From NCBI RefSeq assembly GCF_900215575.1, contig NZ_OBEJ01000008.1, positions 1 to 56,088 of the forward strand: a DNA stretch of 56,088 bases. Reading direction: 5' to 3'. Below are positions 40,353 through 48,856 of the stretch, piece by piece; position 1 is the first letter of the stretch; every line of letters begins with the position of its first letter. Below the pieces are notes generated by a model. That model ran no database searches, was not told the DNA's origin, and worked only from the letters and a program-made list of their open reading frames with translations. Source of the stretch: Natronoarchaeum philippinense. Lineage in GTDB: Archaea > Halobacteriota > Halobacteria > Halobacteriales > Natronoarchaeaceae. Made by a program: the position numbers and the translations under genes.

Positions 40353-40477
40353 GACGCCGGCTAGTCGTCGCCCATCCCGCTTAAAACTGTCTACAATATT
40401 ATATTTTGCACGCATGTCGTCTACTGATGGGTACGTTCGGGTACGTAGTCGCTGTCGCGTCGCGTTTTTGCACGAAT

Positions 40478-40495
40478 CTCTATACTACTATAGAG
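40478..40495. promoter_or_regulatory. CTCTATA-CTAC-TATAGAG inverted repeat upstream of phoU
   Basis: A perfect seven-base inverted repeat with a four-base spacer lies about 130 bases before the phoU ATG. It contains TATA-like sequence, so a bound regulator could compete with the basal machinery. Confidence 0.5.
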
Positions 40496-40626
40496 CTGCA
40501 CGTACCGGGACAACACCTCGCATACGTCTCATAGCAGGCTACTTACTGCATTGCCGTCTCCCTCCGGGTGATGTCACGGTTTCACTCGGGCGCCGCCGAT
40601 CTCGGGACGGAGGTGTCTCCCTGACG

Positions 40627-41295
40627 ATGCCACGCGAGGAGTACCGTCAGCAACTCGACGCGTTGCGGGAGAACGTCTGTGACCTGAGCGCGCTCGTGCT
40701 CGACCGACTCCGTCAGGCCCTGACCGCGCTCGACGGCGGCGACGGCGATCTCGCCCGCGAGGTCGTCGAGGGCGACGCCGAAATCAACCGGCGATATCTC
40801 GACCTCGAACGCGACTGCATCGACCTGCTGGCGCTCCAACAACCCGTCGCGGGCGACCTGCGCTTTATCGCGGCGTCGTTCAAGATCCTCACCGATCTCG
40901 AACGGATCGCCGACCTCGCCGCCAATCTCGCCGGCTACGCGCTCGATCTCGACCGCGAGACGTACCCCGACGTTGATCTCCAGCGCGTCGGCGCGCTGAC
41001 AGTCGAGATGGTCGAGGACGCCATGGCAGCCTACGCCGACGACGATGTCGAGGCGTGCCGGGCGATCGCGGAGCGAGACGACGAGGTCGACGCGCGCTGT
41101 GAGCGCGCTAGCCAGCGCATCGTCCGGGATCTCCTCGAACGCGAGTTCGACGCCGGCGACACCGACGATCTGCTCGGCGATGTCTCGGCGTTCTTGCTGA
41201 CGATCCGTGATCTCGAACGCGTCGGCGACCACGCCGTCAACGTCGCTGCACGAACGCTGTACGCAGTCGAAAACGACGACGAACTGATCTACTGA
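40627..41295 (+). CDS. phoU: PhoU phosphate-signalling protein
   Basis: This 222-residue PhoU protein has two three-helix bundles. Metal-binding E/DxxxD patterns occur in ASFKILTDLERIADLAANLA and SAFLLTIRDLERVGDHAVNVA, the hallmark of PhoU repeats. In bacteria PhoU links the Pst transporter to the phosphate regulon; in archaea the transporter genes are usually nearby but are not in this window. The gene is followed after 27 bases by a second PhoU-domain gene, so they likely form an operon. ATG 40627 precedes the first helix EEYRQQLDALRENV. Confidence 0.92.
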   Translation: MPREEYRQQLDALRENVCDLSALVLDRLRQALTALDGGDGDLAREVVEGDAEINRRYLDLERDCIDLLALQQPVAGDLRFIAASFKILTDLERIADLAANLAGYALDLDRETYPDVDLQRVGALTVEMVEDAMAAYADDDVEACRAIAERDDEVDARCERASQRIVRDLLEREFDAGDTDDLLGDVSAFLLTIRDLERVGDHAVNVAARTLYAVENDDELIY

Positions 41296-41322
41296 ACTCC
41301 GACAGATGACAGCTACTACGCC

Positions 41323-42375
41323 ATGACGACGAACGGAACCAACGAGCCGATCGAGCGAAAGGTCCAGCTCACCGGCGGTTCGACGTACACTATCTCCTTG
41401 CCGAAGGAGTGGGCGACCGACAACGGCGTCGAAACCGGGACACCGCTGGACATCTACGCGGCCGACGACCGGATCGTCGCCGCGCGAAAGTCCGGTGCGG
41501 AGGGCCGTACCGTCGAGATCGACGCGGGCGACTGTACGCCCGACGCGCTGGGCGATACGGTGTTGACGGCCTATGTCGCGGGCTACGACGAGATCGTTCT
41601 CACCAGCCCGATCGAGTTCGACGCCGAGCGTCGGCGTGCCGTCCGCGCTGCGGTGACCCGCCTCGTCGGCGTCGAGATCCAGTCCCAGACGCCGACTCGT
41701 ATCGAGATCCGGAGCCTGCTCGACGGCGCCGAGGTGTCGCTGCGCCAGACGGTCGTCCAGATGCGCCTGACCGCCCTGACGATGCACGAGGACGCCGTCC
41801 GCGCAGTCGTCGAGGGCGACGCCGATCTCGCCCGGCGCGTGATCGACCAAGACGACGACGTGGATCGGCTGTTCGGACTGGTGAGCCGCCAGTTCCACCG
41901 CGGGCTGGCCGACTTCCGGGCCGCGGTCGCGTTCGACGTCGATCGGCTCGACGCCTTCGCGTACTACCGTATCGCCCGCCAGCTAGAGCGCATCGCCGAC
42001 CACGCCGAGAAGATCGCTGGCGTCGCCGAGCGCCGGTCGGAGGCGCCCCCGGCGGATCTGGGCGACGAACTGACCGACCTCGGCGAGCGCGCCCGCGAGA
42101 TCGTCCGGACGGCGCTGGACGAACAACTCGACGACCCCTCGCTGTCGGGCCTGCAGGACGCCGACGCGCGCCGGGACGCCGTCCTCGACGACGCCTCGGG
42201 GATCGACCGGCGCCTCTACGACGGCGATGTCGAGGAGGCGCACCTGCTGGCGACGGTGCTCGACAGCGTTCGGCGGACCGCCGAGTACGGCGCCAACGTC
42301 GCCGAGATGGGACTCCAGTCCGCGCTACGCACCACCGACACCGAGGGCGCCGACGAGGACGCCCTGTCGAGTTGA
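41323..42375 (+). CDS. AbrB-PhoU fusion regulator
   Basis: This 350-residue protein starts with an AbrB/SpoVT swapped-hairpin domain (RKVQLTGGSTYTISLPKEWATDNGVETGTPLDIYA, residues 12-46), a DNA-binding fold. A linker follows, then two PhoU-type three-helix repeats with LRQTVVQMRLTALTMHEDAV, YYRIARQLERIADHAEKIAGVA and LATVLDSVRRTAEYGANVAEMG. The combination suggests a transcription factor sensing phosphate status, a form found in haloarchaea. It is the second gene of the phoU operon. Its 3' end is duplicated within 30 bases downstream. Confidence 0.88.
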   Translation: MTTNGTNEPIERKVQLTGGSTYTISLPKEWATDNGVETGTPLDIYAADDRIVAARKSGAEGRTVEIDAGDCTPDALGDTVLTAYVAGYDEIVLTSPIEFDAERRRAVRAAVTRLVGVEIQSQTPTRIEIRSLLDGAEVSLRQTVVQMRLTALTMHEDAVRAVVEGDADLARRVIDQDDDVDRLFGLVSRQFHRGLADFRAAVAFDVDRLDAFAYYRIARQLERIADHAEKIAGVAERRSEAPPADLGDELTDLGERAREIVRTALDEQLDDPSLSGLQDADARRDAVLDDASGIDRRLYDGDVEEAHLLATVLDSVRRTAEYGANVAEMGLQSALRTTDTEGADEDALSS

Positions 42376-42399
42376 GCGCCACCGAGGACGCCCTGTCGA
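42347..42399. repeat. 24-base tandem duplication across the AbrB-PhoU stop codon
   Basis: Bases 42347-42370 and 42376-42399 match with two mismatches; the first copy lies within the gene, the second after the stop. The offset of 29 bases is not a multiple of three. Confidence 0.8.
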
Positions 42400-42439
42400 C
42401 CGACACGCTCCCCGCTGTGCCCTCCCCACTGTCTTCTTC

Positions 42440-42874
42440 CTACTCCCCGATCGAGACCACCAGCACCGTCCGTTCGGCGTCCTCGACGACGCGCTCGGTG
42501 ACGCTGCCGAGGTTCTCTAACCGGTCCCGCCCGGTCCGGCCGTGGGTGCCGATGGCGATCAGATCGGCATCGTTCTCCTCGGCGTAGGACAGGATCTCCT
42601 TGTGGGGCGTCCCGTCGGCGATCGCCGTCGTGAACTCGACGCCGGCGTCGTCCAGTCGCTCCTCGACGCGCTCGATGGCGTCCTCGGCTTGCCCGCGTAG
42701 CGTGGCCATCACGTCGTCGCGCTCCTCGTCCTCGGCGGCGAGGTAGACCCGTCGGTCGATCACCGAGAGCGCGTGCAGCCGGGCGTCGTGATTGTCGGCG
42801 ATCTCGATGGCGTGGTCCAGCGTCTGTTCGGTCCCGTCGCTCCCGTCGGTCGGCACCAGAATGTCGTCGTACAT
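42440..42874 (-). CDS. Universal stress protein (UspA family)
   Basis: This 144-residue UspA protein starts MYDDILVPTDGSDGTEQTLDHAIEIAD and carries the ATP-binding motif IAIGTHGRTGRDRLENLGSVTERVV, followed by the final strand TVLVVSI. Length is typical. The Asp/Gly pattern suggests an ATP-binding type rather than the non-binding UspA type. It is divergent from the DgcN-like gene. Function in stress response is inferred only from the family. Confidence 0.94.
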   Translation of the reverse strand: MYDDILVPTDGSDGTEQTLDHAIEIADNHDARLHALSVIDRRVYLAAEDEERDDVMATLRGQAEDAIERVEERLDDAGVEFTTAIADGTPHKEILSYAEENDADLIAIGTHGRTGRDRLENLGSVTERVVEDAERTVLVVSIGE

Positions 42875-43022
42875 CGTCTCGCCCCGTATGGTTTGTCAGC
42901 CCGTGGCATAAACCCCATGCCGTCGCGGGGCACGGCGGCAGAGTGCCCCGACCACCGTCGGCGGGCGCTCGCCTCGCTCCTATGGACCAAGCAACTTTGT
43001 CCCCGGCCACGTACCCCACGCC

Positions 43023-44036
43023 ATGCGAGTCGCACTTCTGGCGCACGAGCGATTCCCCGACGACGCCAAGACCGCGCTCGGCATCCTCCGGTACGCCGAG
43101 CACGACGTGGCCGCGGTGCTGGATCGAGATACCGCCGGGACGCGGGTCAACGAGCACGTTCCAGACGTGCAGGACGCACCGATCGTCTCGGATATCGACG
43201 CCGTCGACGCGCCGATCGACGCGCTGATCGTCGGCGTCGCCCCGATCGGCGGCGGCTTCGAACCGTCGTGGCGTCCCGACGTAGTCGGCGCTCTCGAACG
43301 CGGCTGTGACGTAATCGCCGGCCTGCACTACTTCCTCGCCGAGGACGAGGAGTTCGCCCGACTGGCCGACGAGAACGACTGCGAACTCCGGGACGTGCGC
43401 AAACCGCCTGAGGATCTCACGGTCAGCGAGGGCCGGGCCGGCGAGGTCGACGCCGAAGTGATCCTCACCGTCGGCACCGACTGCAACACCGGCAAGATGA
43501 CGACGACGATGGAACTGGCCCGCGCCGCCGCCGAAGCCGGCCACGACGCCGCCGTCGTGCCGACGGGCCAGACCGGCATCATGATCGAGGGGTGGGGCGT
43601 CCCGATCGACCGGACGATCTCGGATTTCACCGCCGGCGCCGTCGAGCGAATGATCCTCGAAGCCGGCGACGACCACGACTACCTCTTCGTCGAGGGGCAG
43701 GGTAGCATCGTCCACCCGGCCTACTCGGCGGTGACCTGTGGCATCCTCCACGGCGCGATGGCCGACAGACTGGTGCTCTGTCACGAGGCCGGCCGCGAGG
43801 CGATCCACGGCTACGAGGACTTTCCCCTGCCGCCGATCGAGACCTACGTCGACCGGTACGAGAATCTCGCCGCGCCCGTCCACGAAACCGAAGTCGCCGC
43901 CGGCGCGCTCAACACCTCGGCGTACGACGAGCCGGCGGCGCTCGACGCCGTCGACGAGTTTGCCGACGCCATCGACGCGCCCGCCGCCGACCCGATCCGA
44001 CAGGGCGTCGACGACTTACTGGAGGTCCTGCTGTGA
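43023..44036 (+). CDS. dgcN: DgcN-like DUF1611 protein (P-loop domain)
   Basis: This 337-residue protein matches the DUF1611/DgcN family. Residues 1-135 form a Rossmann-like domain with APIGGGFEPSWRPDVVGALERGCDVIAGLHYFLAED. The C-terminal half begins with a P-loop TVGTDCNTGKMTTTMELARAA near residue 150 and continues with VPTGQTGIMIEGWGVPIDR and DYLFVEGQGSIVHPAYSAVT. A marine-bacterial homologue was shown to act as a D-glutamate N-acetyltransferase with DgcA. Here ATG 43023 begins MRVALLAHERFPDDAKT, and the last four bases overlap dgcA, so the pair is co-translated. The bacterial substrate may not apply. Confidence 0.82.
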   Translation: MRVALLAHERFPDDAKTALGILRYAEHDVAAVLDRDTAGTRVNEHVPDVQDAPIVSDIDAVDAPIDALIVGVAPIGGGFEPSWRPDVVGALERGCDVIAGLHYFLAEDEEFARLADENDCELRDVRKPPEDLTVSEGRAGEVDAEVILTVGTDCNTGKMTTTMELARAAAEAGHDAAVVPTGQTGIMIEGWGVPIDRTISDFTAGAVERMILEAGDDHDYLFVEGQGSIVHPAYSAVTCGILHGAMADRLVLCHEAGREAIHGYEDFPLPPIETYVDRYENLAAPVHETEVAAGALNTSAYDEPAALDAVDEFADAIDAPAADPIRQGVDDLLEVLL

Positions 44037-45073
44037 CGCTCGACGCCGACTTCGAGACGCTCTCGCTCGACACGGAACGTCCATTCACGATCGCCCGCGG
44101 GACGACCGAAACCGTCGAGTACCCGCTCGTCAGGATCAGCGACGGCGAGGGCAACGAGGGGATCGGCGGCGCGGCGCCGGCCCGCCACTACGGCGAGACC
44201 GCCGAGACGGTGGCGGCCGTCCTCCCCGATCTGCTCGACGCCGTCGCGGAAGTCGGCGATCCCCACGCGCTCGCCCGGATCGAGCGCAGGCTCGCCGAGG
44301 TCGTCCAGCGGAACCCCGCCGCCCGCGGCGCCGTCAGCGTCGCGCTCCACGATCTCGCGGCCAAGCGCGCCGGGCTCCCGTTGTACCGGCTGTGGGGACT
44401 CGACCCCGACCGGGCGCCCGAGACCTCCTACACCGTCGGCCTCGACGACGTGGAGACGATGGCCAACCACGCCCGCGAGGCGGTCGATCGGGGCTTCTCG
44501 ACGCTGAAAGTCAAACTCGGAACCGACCGGGACCGCGAGATCGTCCGAACGATCCGCTCGGCCGCGCCCGACGCCGCCCTGCGGGTCGACGCCAACGAGG
44601 CGTGGTCCCGCGCCGAGGCCGTTCGGATGGCCGAGTTTCTGGCGGACTTCGGCGTCGAACTGCTCGAACAGCCCGTCCCGGCCGACGAGCCCGACGCCCT
44701 GCGCCGGGTCTACGAGGCCTCGCCGCTCCCGATCGCGGCCGACGAGAGCTGTATTCGACTGCCGGACGTGCCCGCCGTCGCCGACCGCGCCGACGTGATC
44801 GTCATCAAGCTCTCGAAGTGCGCGAGCCTGCGCGAGGCACGGCGGATGATCCACGCCGCCGAGGCCAACGGGCTCGACGCCATGCTGGGCTGTATGGTCG
44901 AGGCCAACCCCTCGATCGCTGCGATGGCCCACCTCGCCCCGCTGGCGACGTACGCCGATCTCGACGGCTCGCTGCTCCTTGACGATGACCCCTTCGACGG
45001 CGTCCCGATGCCCGACGGCGAGATCGACCTCGCGGCTCTCGACAGTCCCGGCACCGGCGTCCGCGAGCGATGA
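44033..45073 (+). CDS. dgcA: Enolase-superfamily epimerase/racemase (DgcA / dipeptide epimerase type)
   Basis: This 346-residue protein starts with GTG on the GTGA overlap with the DgcN gene. It has the muconate-lactonizing enzyme subgroup active site: KxK in TLKVKLGTDRD near 157-161, Asp in LRVDANEAWS, Glu in LLEQPVP, Asp-Glu in AADESC, and Lys in VIVIKLSKC. These residues bind Mg and move the alpha proton of an acyl amino acid or dipeptide. With a DgcN partner, an N-acyl-glutamate racemase in D-amino acid use is the best guess. L-Ala-D/L-Glu epimerase is the alternative. Confidence 0.88.
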   Translation: MTLDADFETLSLDTERPFTIARGTTETVEYPLVRISDGEGNEGIGGAAPARHYGETAETVAAVLPDLLDAVAEVGDPHALARIERRLAEVVQRNPAARGAVSVALHDLAAKRAGLPLYRLWGLDPDRAPETSYTVGLDDVETMANHAREAVDRGFSTLKVKLGTDRDREIVRTIRSAAPDAALRVDANEAWSRAEAVRMAEFLADFGVELLEQPVPADEPDALRRVYEASPLPIAADESCIRLPDVPAVADRADVIVIKLSKCASLREARRMIHAAEANGLDAMLGCMVEANPSIAAMAHLAPLATYADLDGSLLLDDDPFDGVPMPDGEIDLAALDSPGTGVRER

Positions 45074-45159
45074 GCTGCCGCGGATCAGCCAGCCCTCAGC
45101 CCCGGCCGCGGCTGTCGCTACCCAAACCGTAACGGCGGTCCCGCCCGTCGAACCCGCGT

Positions 45160-46143
45160 ATGCAACGGCGACGACTCGGCGACACCGGCTGGAACGTGAC
45201 GGAGATCGGACTCGGAACGTGGAACGTCGGCTCGGACTGGGGCGACGTGTCCGAGGAGGAAGGCCGCGCCGCGATCCGCGCGGCGCTCGACGAGGGCGTC
45301 GACTTCGTCGACACGGCCGACGTGTACGGCGACGGCCGCAGCGAACGGCTCATCCGCGAGGTGCTGGCCGAGCACGACGCCGAGCCGACGGTCGCAACGA
45401 AGGCCGGACGCCGCCTCGATCCCCACGTCGCGGCGGACTACGACCGCGAGCACATCGAGCAGTTCGTCGACCGGAGCCGCGAGAACCTCGGCGTCGAGAC
45501 GCTGGATCTGCTGCAACTGCACTGCCCGCCGACCGACGCCTACTACCAGCCCGAGACGTTCGACGCGCTGGCCGACCTCGCCGACGCCGGCAAGATCGAC
45601 CAGTACGGCGTCAGCGTCGAGCGCGTCGAGGAGGCGCTCAAGGCCATCGAGTATCCGGGCGTCGAGACGATCCAGATCATCTTCAACCCGTTCCGCCAGC
45701 GCCCCGCGGAACTGTTCTTCGAGGAGGCCAAACGCCGCGACATCGGCGTCATCGTGCGCGTCCCGCTCGCCTCGGGCCTGCTGACGGGCAAACTCGACCG
45801 TGACACCGAGTTCGCCGAGGACGACCACCGCAACTACAACCGCGACGGCGACGCCTTCGACGTCGGCGAGACGTTCGCGGGCGTCCCCTACGATGTCGGC
45901 CTCGACGCCGTCGAGAAACTCCGCCCGCTCGTGCCCGAGGAGATGACGATGGCCCAGTTCACGCTCCGCTGGATTCTCGATCACGACGCCGTCTCGACTG
46001 TGATCCCCGGCTCGACCGATCCCGAACACGTCGCTCAGAACGTCGCGGCCGCCGGCTTCGACTCCCTGTCGCACGAAACTCACGGCGCGGTCCGCGACAT
46101 CTACGACGCCCACGTCCGCGAGCACGTCCACCAGCGCTGGTGA
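45160..46143 (+). CDS. Aldo/keto reductase
   Basis: This 327-residue AKR has the TIM-barrel pattern: MQRRRLGDTGWNVTEIGLGTWNVG start, FVDTADVYGDGRSE with the catalytic Asp and Tyr, TKAGRRLD with the catalytic Lys, and LLQLHCPPTDAYY with the His. The NADPH-binding end is VIPGSTDPEHVAQNVAA. An insertion of HRNYNRDGDAFDVGETFAGV follows strand 7, as in plant-potassium-channel-like AKRs. It follows dgcA by 86 bases and may be part of the same catabolic unit. The substrate is unknown. Confidence 0.94.
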   Translation: MQRRRLGDTGWNVTEIGLGTWNVGSDWGDVSEEEGRAAIRAALDEGVDFVDTADVYGDGRSERLIREVLAEHDAEPTVATKAGRRLDPHVAADYDREHIEQFVDRSRENLGVETLDLLQLHCPPTDAYYQPETFDALADLADAGKIDQYGVSVERVEEALKAIEYPGVETIQIIFNPFRQRPAELFFEEAKRRDIGVIVRVPLASGLLTGKLDRDTEFAEDDHRNYNRDGDAFDVGETFAGVPYDVGLDAVEKLRPLVPEEMTMAQFTLRWILDHDAVSTVIPGSTDPEHVAQNVAAAGFDSLSHETHGAVRDIYDAHVREHVHQRW

Positions 46144-46165
46144 GTCGTCCGTAATTTCTCCCTTG

Positions 46166-47866
46166 CTAGCGCCGGTCGACGCGTTCGGGCACCGGGCGTG
46201 CCGATGCCCGCCGGCCGCCGCTGTCCGCCAGCACTCGCTCGGCGAGCGCGCCGACCGACACTCGTTCCTCGCGCCCGGTTTCGAGCACCCTGACCGGGAG
46301 CGTCTCCCCACCTGCTTCGCGGTCCCCGGCGACAGCGACATAGGGCACCCGCTCCCGATCCGCGCGGTCGAGACGTTCGCCGACGGTCGCCTCCCGGGCG
46401 TCGATGTCAGCTCGCACGTCCGCCGATCGCAACTCGTCGGCGGCGTCCTCGCAGACGCCGACGTGGCGGTCGTCGATCGGCACCAGCCGAACCTGTGTCG
46501 GTGCCAACCAGACCGGCAGTCCGACGCGTTCGGACGCCGTCGCGCGGACCGCGAGCGCGGCGATCGTCCCCTCCACGTCACCGACCGGCGCGGCGTGGAC
46601 CAGCACCGGTGGCTCCTCATTCACCTCCGCTTCGATGCCAAAGCGCGTCGGCGTCGCGGTGTCGAGTTCGACGCTTCCGAACTGCCGATCACGGCCGTCC
46701 TCGCGCGCGGCGACGAACGACAGCCGCGCCGCCCAGTACCGGGCGTCGTCGGGAACCGTCTCGACGCGCACCTCGCCGTCGAGACCGGCGTCGAGTTGGT
46801 CGGCGAACTGGGGGTGCTCGCGCTCGAACGACTCGGTAAGCTGTAGCTCCCCCGAAGCGGTCGAATCGAGCGCAGCCGTCGCGTCTGCGGCGACGCCCGC
46901 GAGCGTCTGGAACGACTCGATCGCTCCCGCCTCGTCCGGGAACCGGCCGTGGTACTCCGGGCGAACTCGTTGGCCGAACGGCTCCGGTCCGACGTTGGCA
47001 GCCACCGCCGGTGACCAGCGGACGGTCTCGGAAAACTCGGATGGCCCACCGTCGGCATCCGCGAGGGACGACAGGACGCCGCCGTGGAGGCCCGGCCGGA
47101 GCAGTTGGTCGTCGTCTGCCGGGCCGACGATCGCATCGGTCACGGCGGCGTCGTCTTGTCGATCAGCAGCCGAAACGTCACCCCGCCGGTCGGCGGCCGC
47201 GTGGACGCCGATGTCGGGCGTCGACACAGTGGCGGCGCCGGCATCTGCGAGCACTTTGGCGGCGTGCCGTTCGATCGCCGTTCGGAGGAACTGTCCTCTG
47301 GGATGCCAGCGAACGACTCGTTCGTTGGTCGCGGGATCGGCTGTCGCCAGCCCGAGCGTCGAGAGCGCGTCGACCGTCTCGGCGTCGCCGTGGCGGCCCC
47401 GGCCATCTCCCCGCTGGGGCACTACGCGCCGAGATTGCTCGGCGAAGGGATGGCCCTTGCGCTTGCACTCGATTGCAAGCCGCCAGCCGACGGGCGCCCG
47501 AAGCAGCTCTCGGTCGCCGTCGAGCGCGCTTTCGACGGCCGCCAGCGCCGCCGCGGCGACCGCTGCCGGCGCGGGGTCGTCGAGTAGTCCCTCTTTCGGG
47601 AGCACCGCGATGGCGTCTGTGCCCAGTTTGTCGGCAATAGCATCAATCTCCGTGGCGGCCGCCTTCGCGGCGGCGTCGATGTCGGCCCGATCTTCCCGCT
47701 CGACGCCGACGAAGGCGACGACGCACTCACCCAGTTCGCCCGCCGTCGGCGCTGTGGCCGGGCTCTCGGCGTCCCCGAGGCCGGCCGGGTTTTCGGCGTT
47801 CCCGGGGCCGGCCGGCTGGACGGCCTCGTAGGCGACGCGATCGGCGTGGACGGCGAGCAATCGCAT
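46166..47866 (-). CDS. Degenerate threonyl-tRNA synthetase paralogue
   Basis: This 566-residue protein has the layout of archaeal ThrRS without its key signatures. Residues 1-155 match the archaeal N-terminal editing domain (MRLLAVHADRVAYEAVQ and VGWRLAIECKRKGHPFAEQS), but the usual YPYAHL segment is replaced by LPKEGL. RWHPRGQFLRTAIERHAAKVL aligns with the beginning of the class II core, but the motif 2 arginine region is absent and the core is Ala/Asp-rich. The C-terminus (VGLPVWLAPTQVRLVPIDDRHVGVCEDAADELR) is a good anticodon-binding domain. Typical length is about 640. It may be a non-catalytic regulator or tRNA-binding paralogue. Confidence 0.8.
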   Translation of the reverse strand: MRLLAVHADRVAYEAVQPAGPGNAENPAGLGDAESPATAPTAGELGECVVAFVGVEREDRADIDAAAKAAATEIDAIADKLGTDAIAVLPKEGLLDDPAPAAVAAAALAAVESALDGDRELLRAPVGWRLAIECKRKGHPFAEQSRRVVPQRGDGRGRHGDAETVDALSTLGLATADPATNERVVRWHPRGQFLRTAIERHAAKVLADAGAATVSTPDIGVHAAADRRGDVSAADRQDDAAVTDAIVGPADDDQLLRPGLHGGVLSSLADADGGPSEFSETVRWSPAVAANVGPEPFGQRVRPEYHGRFPDEAGAIESFQTLAGVAADATAALDSTASGELQLTESFEREHPQFADQLDAGLDGEVRVETVPDDARYWAARLSFVAAREDGRDRQFGSVELDTATPTRFGIEAEVNEEPPVLVHAAPVGDVEGTIAALAVRATASERVGLPVWLAPTQVRLVPIDDRHVGVCEDAADELRSADVRADIDAREATVGERLDRADRERVPYVAVAGDREAGGETLPVRVLETGREERVSVGALAERVLADSGGRRASARPVPERVDRR

Positions 47867-47936
47867 AGCTGGTCCTCTCGTCGGACGGCAAAAAATCGCA
47901 CGGAGCGGCGGCTTTCCGGGCTCGGGCTAGTGGAAC

Positions 47937-48788
47937 TCAGGAGCTCTGGTCGCGGTCCTTGAGGTCACTCAGCTCGGATTCGATCTCCTCGTCGGAGATG
48001 TCGGCGCCGCCCTCGCTTTCGGACAGTTCGGCCTCTAGATCGGTCGGTGCGTCCTCGACCTCGGGACCGCCATCGGTGCTGGATTCGGACTCCTTGTCCA
48101 TGTCGGCTTTCAGCGTCTCCAGTTCGGCGTCGACCTGCCCCTGCGTGGTGACGTCTTCGAGTTCGCGTTCGAGGTCGCTCTTATCCGAAAGCTGGTCTTC
48201 GAGGACGCCTTCCTCCTGCAGTTCGTCGAGTGCGGCCGAGCGGGCCTCCAGTTCCTCGGTGTTTTCCTCTGCGCGCTCGATTGCGCGATTGACGTCTTGG
48301 AACTGGTCGCCGGCGCCCGTCACGGCCTCGGAGACGCGCGCGCTGGCCTCGGCGGCCTCGTGGCGCGCCTTGATCGTCTCCTTTTTCGTCCGGAACTCCT
48401 CGATGCGCTGCTGGAGCGTCTCCTTTTGCTCCGCCAACTGGTCTTGGGTCTGCTGGAGTTCGGCGATCTGACCCTCCAACTCCTCGATCTGGGTCATCTT
48501 CGTCTTCTTTTTCTCCAGCGCCTGCCGGGCCAGATCCTCCCGATCCTGCGAGACGGCCTGCCGGGCCTGCTCGTTGTGTTTCTCGACGTTTTCTTCGAGC
48601 CGGCGCTTTTGCATCTCCAGACGCTTTTTCTGGGTCGTCAGGTCTGCGATCCCCTTTTTCACGTCCTGCAGCTCGTCGCGCAACTGCTCGTAGGAGTAAT
48701 CGAGCGTCTCAGAGGGGTCTTCGGCCCTGTTGAGAACTGCGTTGATCTTCGATCGGATGACGTACGAGGCGCGCGAGAGTACTCCCAT
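47937..48788 (-). CDS. pspA: PspA/IM30 family protein
   Basis: This 283-residue ESCRT-III-like PspA protein starts MGVLSRASYVIRSKINAVLNRAEDPSETL, the amphipathic membrane-binding helix, followed by four long coiled-coil helices with Lys/Gln/Glu heptads. The last 60 residues are acidic and disordered, a haloarchaeal extension. It stabilises membranes under stress by oligomerising on them. ATG 48788 is chosen over an upstream extension: TTTTTACT at 48811-48818 lies 26-30 bases upstream, so the transcript is leaderless. It is divergent from the hydrolase. Confidence 0.94.
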   Translation of the reverse strand: MGVLSRASYVIRSKINAVLNRAEDPSETLDYSYEQLRDELQDVKKGIADLTTQKKRLEMQKRRLEENVEKHNEQARQAVSQDREDLARQALEKKKTKMTQIEELEGQIAELQQTQDQLAEQKETLQQRIEEFRTKKETIKARHEAAEASARVSEAVTGAGDQFQDVNRAIERAEENTEELEARSAALDELQEEGVLEDQLSDKSDLERELEDVTTQGQVDAELETLKADMDKESESSTDGGPEVEDAPTDLEAELSESEGGADISDEEIESELSDLKDRDQSS

Positions 48789-48810
48789 ACAAACAGTTGA
48801 AGACCCGGCG

Positions 48811-48836
48811 AGTAAAAACACCACCGACAATATTGG
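48811..48836. promoter_or_regulatory. Back-to-back TATA elements for pspA and the hydrolase
   Basis: On the minus strand TTTTTACT (48811-48818) is 26-30 bases before pspA. On the plus strand ACAATATTGG (48827-48836) is about 26 bases before the hydrolase ATG. The whole divergent region is 68 bases, so the two promoters overlap. Confidence 0.5.
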
Positions 48837-48856
48837 CCGTTGTCACGATCTGCACG

